Origin: CAZCPB01 sp964500365
GTDB taxonomy: Bacteria > Planctomycetota > Phycisphaerae > Phycisphaerales > UBA1924
Assembly: GCA_964500365.1 (NCBI GenBank)
Contig: CAZCPB010000088.1
Coordinates: forward strand, 1-14,990
Direction of reading: 5' to 3'
DNA length: 14,990 bases
Position numbers and translations under genes: made by a program. The notes beneath the pieces were generated by a model, which was not told the origin of the DNA, did no database searches, and saw nothing but the letters and a program-made list of their open reading frames with translations. Below, one piece after another: positions 6,661-13,206 of the stretch; the first letter of the stretch is position 1, and each line of letters begins with the position of its first letter.

Positions 6661-7968
6661 GTGCGGTGTGGAACGTCTCTAGCCCGACTGGCCGCCATCG
6701 CCGCGAGCATCGCCTCGCTGGCGTCCTGCGCCACCCGCACGCTCCCCTCTGCCGAGCGCACGCTGGTCGGCTCGCGGCCCGCGGCGATCGCCGAGGAAGA
6801 CTGGCCGCGGCGGGCGCAGGCCGTCTTCCCGCTGAGCGCCCCCACCCTTGGGCGCACCGAGTCGTCGCTGATCGACCGGCCGGTGACGTTCTTCATCCCG
6901 CAGGAGGACTGGCGGGCGTGGCAGCGATCGATGGAAGCGGGCGGGGCGATGCGCCGGGTGGGCATGATCGGGCGGGGGCACCTGAGCGAGGTGATCACGC
7001 CGCAGGGCGCGGACGGCGCGCTGGCGGGGCGGCCGCTGGGCGTCGAGTGGTCGAGCCTGATGCTGTTCTTCACGACGGCCGACGACGACGACCTGCCGTA
7101 CACGCCGGAGCGGGCGGGCGTGATCCCGACGGGCGCGGCCCCGCGCGAGTCCTCGCTCACGACCATGAGGCTCTTCGAGCCGGCGCGGACGCCGCGCGGG
7201 CTGGTCGTTCACCTGACCGGGATCCGCGGGCTGGACTCGGAGATGTTCATCGTCCGCGAGTTCACCTCGCGGGGCTGGGCGGTGCTCAGCATCCCGCCCC
7301 CGAGCAAGGCCGTCGAGCACGGCGGCCTCAAGCACTGGACTCGCCCGCCGATCGACCGCGAGGAGGGGCTGGACGGCGCGGCGCGCCGCCTCGCGCGCCT
7401 CACCGACTGGGGCATGGCCGAGTGGGCGTACGCCGCCGAGGCGGGCGTCGCCCACGCGCGGGCCGAGCACCCCGAACTCCGCGACGTGCCGCTGGTCGGG
7501 GTCGGGTGCAGCATCGGCGCCATCGCGATGCCCGCGACCGCGGCGCGGCTGGGCGAACTCTCCGCGGCGGTGCTCATCGCCGGGGGCGGGCCGGTGCTCC
7601 GCGTCCTTCACGAGAGCGACGCCACGGCGTCCGAGGTGCGGATGAGGTGGAGCGACCGCGCGCTGCGCGAGGACGAGTGGCAGTCGCTCATCGGGGCGAC
7701 GCGCGAGGCCAGCCGGCTCGACCCTGTGCGCGCGGCGGAGTTTCTCCGCGTGATGCCCACGCTCCAGGTGCACGCGGCGCTGGACGGGATCGTGCCGGCC
7801 GACACCGGCGACGAACTGTACGAGGCGCTGGGCCGGCCGGAGCGGTGGAGCTTCCCGGTCGGGCACGTCGGCATGTTCCTGGTGCTGCCGTTCCTGATCG
7901 ACGACGTGGCGGACTGGGTCGGCGCGAGGGTCCCCGAGGGTTACGGTGCCGCGGGCAGCGGTGTGTGA
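6661..7968 (+). CDS. Lipoprotein-type alpha/beta hydrolase
   Basis: A protein of about 435 residues with a lipoprotein signal: basic n-region, Ala-rich core and lipobox LASC with the acceptor Cys at 23, so it is probably attached to a membrane on the periplasmic side. The C-terminal two thirds is an alpha/beta hydrolase. It has the oxyanion-region strand GLVVHLTGIRG, the nucleophile elbow G-C-S-I-G (Ser284), the acid in AALDGIVP (Asp375) and the His in FPVGHVGMF (His402), giving a complete triad. Substrate unknown; an esterase or peptidase role is equally possible. The start is uncertain: GTG 6661 has AAGG 11 bases upstream and gives a compact signal peptide, while TTG 6640 in the same frame adds seven residues and has no ribosome site. 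It follows nuoB by about 70 bases and converges with the broken methyltransferase gene. Confidence 0.85.
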   Translation: MRCGTSLARLAAIAASIASLASCATRTLPSAERTLVGSRPAAIAEEDWPRRAQAVFPLSAPTLGRTESSLIDRPVTFFIPQEDWRAWQRSMEAGGAMRRVGMIGRGHLSEVITPQGADGALAGRPLGVEWSSLMLFFTTADDDDLPYTPERAGVIPTGAAPRESSLTTMRLFEPARTPRGLVVHLTGIRGLDSEMFIVREFTSRGWAVLSIPPPSKAVEHGGLKHWTRPPIDREEGLDGAARRLARLTDWGMAEWAYAAEAGVAHARAEHPELRDVPLVGVGCSIGAIAMPATAARLGELSAAVLIAGGGPVLRVLHESDATASEVRMRWSDRALREDEWQSLIGATREASRLDPVRAAEFLRVMPTLQVHAALDGIVPADTGDELYEALGRPERWSFPVGHVGMFLVLPFLIDDVADWVGARVPEGYGAAGSGV

Positions 7969-7983
7969 CCGGAAGGTCGGCGC

Positions 7984-8002
7984 GACGGCTCAGCGCGCCG
8001 TC
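7984..8002 (+). terminator. Hairpin after the hydrolase gene
   Basis: GACGGC and GCCGTC form a six-pair stem around a seven-base loop, followed by TTGCGCTTT. It sits 15 bases past the hydrolase stop and overlaps the end of the opposite-strand methyltransferase frame. It could end hydrolase transcription. Confidence 0.3.
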
Positions 8003-9192
8003 TTGCGCTTTCGGGGCTTGGCGGGGGCCGCTGCGGTGTATCCGGCGGCGCCGGCGAGAGGCTCGGCCGGTGCTGTGCCGCCGCGCCGCTTCTCGAAGAT
8101 CGCCGTGCTCTGCCCCCGTGCCGCGCCGAGCGGGCGGGCCGGCCCGGCCTGGACGCGGGCGAAGGCGCTGCGGGCGTTGTCGACGCTGAACTCCGAACCG
8201 ATGAAGCGGCGCTTGAGCGCGTGGGCGATGACGGCGGTCGTGCCCTAGACCGTGAAGGGATCGACTACGAGTTCGCCCTCGATGCTCGTCTCGCGGATGA
8301 CGCGCTCGAGGTAGGCCTCGGGCAACTGGTTGTCGTGGTTGGCGCGGCGTTCGGCGTTGTTGCCCTGGATGCGCCCGAAGTATTGCCCGTACCAGACGTC
8401 CATGGGCACGCGCATGCCCGCGGGCATGCCGTCGCGCTTGGTCTGCGTGCGCGCATCGTTGTAGATCGCGGCGCGATCTGACATCTCGAGGACCTCGAGC
8501 GGGTTCCAGGTGCGCTCGGAGGGGTCCTTCGAGAAATAGAGGACGTGCACCTTGCTGTTGATGAACGCGTCGGTGCGGTTCTGGCCGAAGCGGTAGTGCC
8601 AGATGCACCAGTTGACCATCGTGAGGCCGCGCGATTTCAGGTGCATCACGATCTCGGCGGCGGTGTCGTCGGGGATGTTGACCCAGATCGAGCCGGTCGG
8701 CTTGAGCGCTTCGATGCACACGTCGAGCCACTGGCGGGTGAACTCGAGGTAGTCCTCGCGCCCCATCGAGTCGTTCCACTTGTCGTAGCCTCGGTTCCAG
8801 TTGAAGGGCGGGTCGGCGAAGACCAGGTCGACGGACTTTGACTTGAACTCGGGGAGCGCGGGGAGCACCACGCGGCAGTCGCCGACGTGGATCTGGAGCC
8901 TGGGATCGGCGATCTCGTAGAGGTCGCGTTCGCCCAAGGCCGCGACGCGGGTTTCGTGCTCGCGCTGGCGCTCCTCGGCGTACTCCATCGCGAGGGCGTT
9001 GACGGTGACGGCGCCGTTGCGGACGCGGCGGGGCGCGGACGCTTCGGGCGCGCCGGGCTCCGGCTGCGGTCGCGGTTGCTTCCCGGGCTTGTGAGGCTCC
9101 GCGTCAAACCGGGAGTCGGCGGAGCTGGATGGGTGCGCGTGCGCGGTCTTCATGGCGTGGGACTCGGAACGCGCGAGCCGCGCGCGTGGCAT
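7990..9192 (-). pseudogene. DNA N6-adenine methyltransferase (beta-class), interrupted by in-frame TAG
   Basis: Methylates adenine in DNA with SAM, if functional. The first 315 codons (9192-8248) encode a Pro-rich N-terminal tail, then HVGDCRVVLPAL, the catalytic motif IV DPPF (FADPPFNWNRGYDKWND), SIWVNIPDD, and the NQLPEAYLERVIRETS stretch typical of CcrM/HinfI-like enzymes. In that family the SAM-binding motif D-P-F-x-G-S-G-T-T follows. Here the codons read D-P-F-T-V-TAG-G-T-T, so the motif is lost at the stop (8247-8245). The same frame then runs on for 84 codons with the expected continuation (AVIAHALKRRFIGSEFS) and a basic tail ending RKRKTAR at 7990, so the decay is recent, or the TAG is a sequence error. 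Start: ATG 9192 has TACACT nine bases before it; GTG 9234 and ATG 9153 are alternatives. No restriction nuclease gene is adjacent. Confidence 0.85.
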
Positions 9193-9320
9193 GGGTCGAT
9201 GAGTGTACAAGGCCGTCGGGGCGTGATCGCTCACCGACGATGGCGCGTCGGCAACTCAATTGACAGCATCGCAGCCCGTGGGGGCGGTGCCTCGGATCGA
9301 GGGCCCGTCTGCTTCTTTGC

Positions 9321-9349
9321 TTGACCCGACATCTGGCCACGACAATAAT
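9321..9349 (+). promoter_or_regulatory. Promoter of the Cys-rich gene, predicted leaderless transcript
   Basis: TTGACC (9321-9326) and AATAAT (9344-9349) are separated by 17 bases, the best sigma-70-like match in the window. The ATG at 9356 begins only six bases after the -10, so the transcript would start at or beside the start codon. GGAG is present at 9350-9353, two bases before the ATG, too close for a normal ribosome site. Confidence 0.5.
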
Positions 9350-9355
9350 GGAGTC

Positions 9356-9949
9356 ATGAGTCCGTTTTTCCGCTCAGCACGCGGATTCATGCTCGCGATC
9401 GCGGGCGCGGCGTTTGTGATGGTTTCCCTTGGACTCGTGCCGTCGCGTGCGCAGATCGCCGGATGGCTGGGGACGGCCGTTTCCGAACGCTTCCCGTGCG
9501 AGGGCCACGGCTGCGGCTGCGCCTCGGCGGGCGAATGCTGGTCGGCGTGCTGCTGCCACACGGTCGAGCAGCGTCTCGCGTGGGCCCTGGCCAACGGAGT
9601 TCGTCCGCCCGCTGACCGGACGTTCCTGCCCGAGCAATGGACCAGGGCGGCGCGGCTTGCCGCGCCCGGCGAGCCTCGTGCCTGTTGCGCCGGAGCCAAT
9701 GAAAACCTCGGTGCGCGGACCGCGGAGGCGACGGGGCCTGGTCCGCGCGGCCTGGTCAGCGCCGTCCTGACTCCTCTGGCATGCAAGGGCGGCTCGGCCT
9801 CGGTCCCAACGGGGCTGCCGCCGGTTCCGTTTCCAGAGCCATTGAGCACGTTCATTCTCGCGCCCGCGTTCGGCGACCCCCCGCGGTCCGACGACCGGCG
9901 TTGGCGCTCGCTCGCGCTGGACCCGGTCGTGCCGCCGCCGCGGGCCTGA
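9356..9949 (+). CDS. Membrane-tethered Cys-rich protein of unknown function
   Basis: A 197-residue protein with one N-terminal hydrophobic helix (residues about 11-28, FMLAIAGAAFVMVSLGLVP) after a short basic start, so it is probably anchored with the rest outside the cytoplasm, or exported. Just after it comes a compact Cys cluster, FPCEGHGCGCASAGECW followed by SACCCH: seven Cys and two His within about 21 residues, then QRLAWALANGVRPP. Two further Cys (RACC) and one near LACKGG follow, and the C-terminal third is Pro-rich with no clear fold. The Cys/His cluster looks like a soft-metal or iron-sulfur/zinc binding module; this is inference, and I cannot name the family with certainty. It heads a same-strand group with the prepilin-like gene (79 bases downstream) and two secreted paralogues. 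The start is set by the promoter position; an upstream in-frame GTG/ATG region lacks support. Confidence 0.8.
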   Translation: MSPFFRSARGFMLAIAGAAFVMVSLGLVPSRAQIAGWLGTAVSERFPCEGHGCGCASAGECWSACCCHTVEQRLAWALANGVRPPADRTFLPEQWTRAARLAAPGEPRACCAGANENLGARTAEATGPGPRGLVSAVLTPLACKGGSASVPTGLPPVPFPEPLSTFILAPAFGDPPRSDDRRWRSLALDPVVPPPRA

Positions 9950-9997
9950 GCCGGCCCGGCCTCTCCCTCAATCGTACCCGACTTTCCCACGTCCCTG

Positions 9998-10011
9998 GTG
10001 CGCGTTCGCAC
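9998..10011 (+). other. Small stem-loop in the leader of the 10029 gene
   Basis: GTGCG-CGTT-CGCAC forms a five-pair stem with a tetraloop 17 bases before the ATG at 10029. It lies between the Cys-rich gene and the prepilin-like gene and could affect mRNA stability or translation. No function is shown. Confidence 0.2.
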
Positions 10012-10028
10012 GCGCCGCGAGGTGTGTC

Positions 10029-10709
10029 ATGGCTCCGCTCTCGCAGGGCCGGCGATCCGGCTTCACCCTGATCGAACTGCTCGTGGTCATCGCGGTCGTC
10101 TCGCTGCTGACGGGGCTGATACTGCCCTCGCTCGGGCGGGCCCGCGATGCCTCGCGGTCGGTCCGCTGCCTGGCCCAGCTCCGTACGCTGGGCCAGTTCA
10201 CGCACATCTACGCGGACACCAACCGCGACCAGATGGTGCGCAGCCAGCATTCGGCGTTCGCCTCGCACGCGATGCCGTGGGGCTACGCGTTCTTCGAGTA
10301 CGTCCGCGGCACGCGCTTCACGAGCAAGGACGCGGCGTGGGAGAGCGTCTTCAACGGCGTCTACCGGTGCCCGCTGGACCGGCGACGGGACCGTTGGAGC
10401 TACGGGTACAACGTGTACTACGAGCTCCTGTCTTCGGAGACCAAGGGAAGGACGTGGAGACGCATGGGCCAGGTCCCTCGCCCCTCCGCGACGGTCGCGT
10501 TCGGCGAAATCTCCGACGCGACCAGCGCGGACCACGCGATGGCCCACTTCTGGACGCAGTACTCGGCGTTGCCGGAGATCGATCCGGAGCGCCACCGCTC
10601 CACGACCGGCGTGCTCTTTGTTGACGGGCACGCCGCCGACAGGCGGTTCCGATCCCTGTTCGACCGTTCCGGCCAGATTGACTCTTTCAACCCCGAGACG
10701 GCGCGCTGA
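10029..10709 (+). CDS. Prepilin-like protein with H-X9-DG motif
   Basis: A 226-residue protein with leader MAPLSQGRRSG, cleavage expected before Phe12 in GFTLIELLVVIAV, Glu at mature position 5, and a hydrophobic helix of about 20 residues. The following helix (LGRARDASRSVRCLAQLRTL) is typical of the planctomycete prepilin family. Further on are YRCPLDRRRDRWSYGYNVYY, matching the Cys-Pro-Leu-Asp block of the gene at 2239, and a canonical H-X9-DG motif (HRSTTGVLFVDGHA). The ATG has GAGGTG five bases before it. The stop is 28 bases before the next gene, which has a strong ribosome site, so the two are probably co-transcribed. The pairing repeats the arrangement at 2239/3022. Role inferred: a minor pseudopilin in a secretion or surface-assembly apparatus, possibly connected with the secreted product downstream. 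Confidence 0.93.
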   Translation: MAPLSQGRRSGFTLIELLVVIAVVSLLTGLILPSLGRARDASRSVRCLAQLRTLGQFTHIYADTNRDQMVRSQHSAFASHAMPWGYAFFEYVRGTRFTSKDAAWESVFNGVYRCPLDRRRDRWSYGYNVYYELLSSETKGRTWRRMGQVPRPSATVAFGEISDATSADHAMAHFWTQYSALPEIDPERHRSTTGVLFVDGHAADRRFRSLFDRSGQIDSFNPETAR

Positions 10710-10722
10710 GCGTGGCCGTCGC

Positions 10723-10728
10723 AAGGAG
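10723..10728 (+). promoter_or_regulatory. Strong ribosome binding site of the 10738 gene
   Basis: AAGGAG, nine bases before ATG 10738, is the best ribosome site in the window. It suggests high translation of the Met-rich secreted protein relative to the prepilin-like gene before it. Confidence 0.7.
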
Positions 10729-10737
10729 AAGTTTGCC

Positions 10738-11361
10738 ATGAGAACCCAGGTTCTGTGCGCCGCCGCGCTCGCGGCCGCGTTTGCCTCCGCCGCTCCGGCC
10801 CAGATGCCCCAGATGGGCGGGAGCATGAAGCACATCATGGTCATGCGCATGGAGAGCATGATCGAGGCGCATCTCGACACGTCCGTCGCCACGCCCGAGC
10901 TCAAGAACTACGGGGCGATGTACATGGGCAACGCGTCCGTCCTCAACGGGACGTGGTACAACGCCCAGTACGGCTGGATGAAGGACGGCGCCTGGGCCCC
11001 GCCGACCGATTCGTTCGTCTGGCTCGAGCAGCTCTCGGCGACCCCCGGCCTGATGGCGTTCAAGGGCGGGCGAATGAGCGACATGGCGTCGCACACCTTC
11101 GAACCGATCTTCGGGACCGCGGGGTCGTCGGCGCGCCTCCGGTGGGACGGCACGATGCTCCACAACTGGTACGCGGTGAGCAGTCCCGGCGGGACGTACG
11201 AAGCCGCGTACCGCGTGTACTTCGGCGACGCCGCGGGCGCGCCGCTCCCCGGGTACGACGCCGCCGGGGTCACGCTCACGTGGAATTCCGTGCCCGCGCC
11301 CGGCCCGAGCGCGACGCTCGCCGTCGGCGGGCTGCTCGCTCTGCGGCGCCGTCGGGCCTGA
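10738..11361 (+). CDS. Met-rich secreted protein with PEP-CTERM-like tail (group B)
   Basis: A 207-residue exported protein with signal peptide 1-22 (MRTQVLCAAALAAAF, cleavage near APAQ). Mature residues 23-41 hold seven Met plus His32 (M-P-Q-M, G-S-M-K-H-I-M-V-M-R-M, S-M). The body continues with GTWYNAQYGWMKDG, WLEQLSATPG, FEPIFGT and a WDGTMLHNWYAV block that is repeated in the gene at 11500. The last 22 residues run VPAPGP, hydrophobic segment, ALRRRRA, a PEP-CTERM-like sorting signal. About half the body residues match the 11500 protein by eye, so the two are tandem paralogues. Clustered Met with His is characteristic of some periplasmic copper-binding proteins, but the metal here is unproven. 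Function unknown. Translation should be strong (AAGGAG). Confidence 0.92.
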   Translation: MRTQVLCAAALAAAFASAAPAQMPQMGGSMKHIMVMRMESMIEAHLDTSVATPELKNYGAMYMGNASVLNGTWYNAQYGWMKDGAWAPPTDSFVWLEQLSATPGLMAFKGGRMSDMASHTFEPIFGTAGSSARLRWDGTMLHNWYAVSSPGGTYEAAYRVYFGDAAGAPLPGYDAAGVTLTWNSVPAPGPSATLAVGGLLALRRRRA

Positions 11362-11384
11362 CCACCCGCCGGTCGGCGGAATCC

Positions 11385-11414
11385 AGCGCCCCTCGCGAAC
11401 CGGCGCGGGGCGCT
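11385..11414 (+). terminator. Strong G+C hairpin between the two group B paralogues
   Basis: AGCGCCCC (11385-11392) and GGGGCGCT (11407-11414) are perfectly complementary, an eight-pair stem around a 14-base loop that can add three more pairs. No U-run follows. It starts 24 bases after the 10738-11361 stop, so it may terminate, attenuate or protect the upstream mRNA. Confidence 0.45.
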
Positions 11415-11499
11415 CATTCCCTCGACCGGCCGCCATCGACGCTCACCGTTCCGGATCTACCGCCCGGGCGGGCCCCGGGCCGCATCGAAAGGACGAATC

Positions 11500-12216
11500 G
11501 TGACCACGACGACGACTCACGTGTTCTGCCTTGTTGTCTCGCTCGGCCTCGGCGCGGGCGCGCTCGCGGACTCCCCCATTCTCGGGGGAGAGATGAAACA
11601 CATCATGGTCTGGCTCGACGGCGGGCCGGGGCTCGCGTGCGAGGCCGATCCTTCGGTGCCCACGCCGGAGTTCCAGAACTACGGCCATTCCTACGCCGGC
11701 GGCGCGGCCGTGCTCAACGACACGTGGTACAACGCCCAGTTCGGCTGGGTGATCGAGGGCTTCTGGGAAATTCCGGGGGGCGCCTCGATCTGGATCGAAC
11801 AGGTCGCTGCCGACCCGGGCCTGCGCTCGTTCGCCGGCGCTTCGCCGGTCCTCGAGGAGTTTGCGCCGATCTTCGGGACTGATGGGAGCCCGCCCCGAAT
11901 CGCGTGGGACGGGCGGATGCTCCACAACTGGTACGCGGTGACCGAGCCCGGGCTCTGCCGAGCAACGTACCTCGTCTACTTCGGCGGTCCTGCCGGCGAG
12001 CCGCTGCCCGGCTACCTGCCCGGCGAAGTCACGTTGGAGTGGCGGGCCGGGTGCGCGTCGGACTTCAACCGCGACTGGTTCGTGAACGGGGACGATTTCG
12101 ACTCGTTCGTGGCCGAGTTCGCGGCGGGCGCGCCCGGCGCGGACTTCGATGGCAACGGGTTTGTCAACGGCGATGACTTCGACTCGTTCGTCGTGGCGTT
12201 CGAATCCGGCTGTTAG
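11500..12216 (+). CDS. Secreted protein with GC-type dockerin C-terminus (group B)
   Basis: A 238-residue exported protein and tandem paralogue of the gene at 10738. Its signal peptide (1-23, ending GALA) is unusual in having no Arg or Lys in the first ten residues (MTTTTTHVFC). The body shares EMKHIMV, TWYNAQFGW, WIEQVAADPG, FAPIFGT and WDGRMLHNWYAV with the 10738 protein, but it lacks most of the Met cluster. Residues 185-238 hold two dockerin loops. The second is standard (DFDGNGFVNGDDFDSF); the first reads DFNRDWFVNGDDFDSF, with Asp-Trp where the others have Asn-Gly. The chain ends in Gly-Cys. Start codon is GTG at 11500, supported by AAAGGA six bases upstream. The 138-base gap with a hairpin before it permits a separate promoter or differential expression. 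It replaces the PEP-CTERM-like tail of its neighbour with a dockerin. Confidence 0.92.
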   Translation: MTTTTTHVFCLVVSLGLGAGALADSPILGGEMKHIMVWLDGGPGLACEADPSVPTPEFQNYGHSYAGGAAVLNDTWYNAQFGWVIEGFWEIPGGASIWIEQVAADPGLRSFAGASPVLEEFAPIFGTDGSPPRIAWDGRMLHNWYAVTEPGLCRATYLVYFGGPAGEPLPGYLPGEVTLEWRAGCASDFNRDWFVNGDDFDSFVAEFAAGAPGADFDGNGFVNGDDFDSFVVAFESGC

Positions 12217-12280
12217 CGACGCCGGGAGGATTCGACAGCGACGGGTCAAGGAATGATGCGGGATGGGCTCGGGGAATGGC

Positions 12281-12300
12281 GGCGCGGCGGGCGCCGCGCC
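12281..12300. terminator. Bidirectional hairpin between convergent genes
   Basis: GGCGCGGC-GGGC-GCCGCGCC is a perfect eight-pair stem with a four-base loop, located midway between the end of the dockerin gene (12216, +) and the end of the methyltransferase gene (12317, -). Position and stability fit a shared terminator; neither side has a long U-run. Confidence 0.55.
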
Positions 12301-12316
12301 CCGGGCCTTCGCCGCG

Positions 12317-13171
12317 TCAGCCGATCCTCCGCAGCAGCCCCATCCCGTAGTTGAGCGGCGACAGGTACAGCTCGACCTTTTCGTACAGCCCCGCGCCGAT
12401 GGTCTCGTGGTTGTCCATCAGGTGGCGGGCGCCGTGGGGGCCGCCGGTGCGGAGGCGCTTCAGGAAGCGCCAGATGTTGAGGTGGTCCAAGACGTGGCGC
12501 GGCCCCTCGTGCCCGCCGCACTGCTCGGGGTAGACATCGTGGACCATCATGTACCCGCCGGTGTTGAGGACCGGCTCGGTGGCCCAGAAGTCGGCGCACA
12601 TGCCGCGCACGGTGTGGTCGCCGTCGATGTAGGCGAAGTCCACGCCCCCGGCGGCGCGCAGCTCCTCGTGGGCCGCGCCGAGCTGCGTCGGGCTGTCGCC
12701 GGGGTGGAAGCGGACGAGGTCGATGAGCCCGGCCTTCGTGAGCCGTTCCTGCACCCATTCCAGGCGGCCCGAGAGCATCTCGGCATCGCGCCACGGGCCC
12801 TTGTGGACGGGCCCGAAGTCGTCGAAACAGTGGATGATGCCCCCGCCGTACTCGCGCATCGCCGCGGCGATCCAGTGCGTGCTGACCGACAGAAACGTCC
12901 CCACCTCCACGACCACCCGGGGACGCAGGTTGCGGATCAGCGAGTGCAGCATCAGCCCGGCCTCGGGGGAGACCGAGGCCGGGAAGATGATCGGCATCTC
13001 GTACATCTCGCGCAGGCACTGGAGCCAACGGCAGGCGGGGTTGTTCAAGTAGTCCGGAAAGGTCCACCGAGTCGGGTGGTTGCCGTCGAAGCGCGGAAAG
13101 TGGGCCAGATTCTCCCTAGGAACCGGCTCGAGAGGCGTGGCAGGCCTGGCGGGCAAAGTCTGCGTTGACAT
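12317..13171 (-). CDS. Class I SAM-dependent methyltransferase (CmcI/Methyltransf_24-like)
   Basis: A 284-residue soluble enzyme expected to transfer a methyl group from SAM to a small molecule or sugar; substrate unknown. Motif I is VVVEVGTFLSVSTHW (86-100). The acidic loop after strand 2 is IIHCFDDFGPVHKG. The signature DFAYIDGDHTVRGMCADF (178-195) and GGYMMVHDVYP (205-215) match the 'IDGDH ... GG ... HD' pattern of the family that includes cephalosporin hydroxylase CmcI and many methyltransferases linked to glycan or secondary-metabolite loci. I chose ATG 13171 since the 42 codons above it look non-coding and carry the repeats described below. No ribosome site precedes it, but TACCCT lies seven bases before the ATG. 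It is divergent from the ABC permease at 13415; no functional link is visible. Confidence 0.88.
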   Translation of the reverse strand: MSTQTLPARPATPLEPVPRENLAHFPRFDGNHPTRWTFPDYLNNPACRWLQCLREMYEMPIIFPASVSPEAGLMLHSLIRNLRPRVVVEVGTFLSVSTHWIAAAMREYGGGIIHCFDDFGPVHKGPWRDAEMLSGRLEWVQERLTKAGLIDLVRFHPGDSPTQLGAAHEELRAAGGVDFAYIDGDHTVRGMCADFWATEPVLNTGGYMMVHDVYPEQCGGHEGPRHVLDHLNIWRFLKRLRTGGPHGARHLMDNHETIGAGLYEKVELYLSPLNYGMGLLRRIG

Positions 13172-13206
13172 CGGGGGGAGGGTATGGAGCGACGTCGGAG
13201 GGGTGG

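Noticed and set aside
9001..9192. Restriction-modification system around the methyltransferase
   Set aside because: No nuclease, specificity or helicase gene lies on either side; it looks like a solitary methyltransferase.
9240..9275. Possible Zur/Fur-type box near CAATTG between the methyltransferase and the Cys-rich gene
   Set aside because: Only a six-base palindrome; no extended AT-rich dyad like known Zur or Fur sites, so metal regulation is not supported by it.
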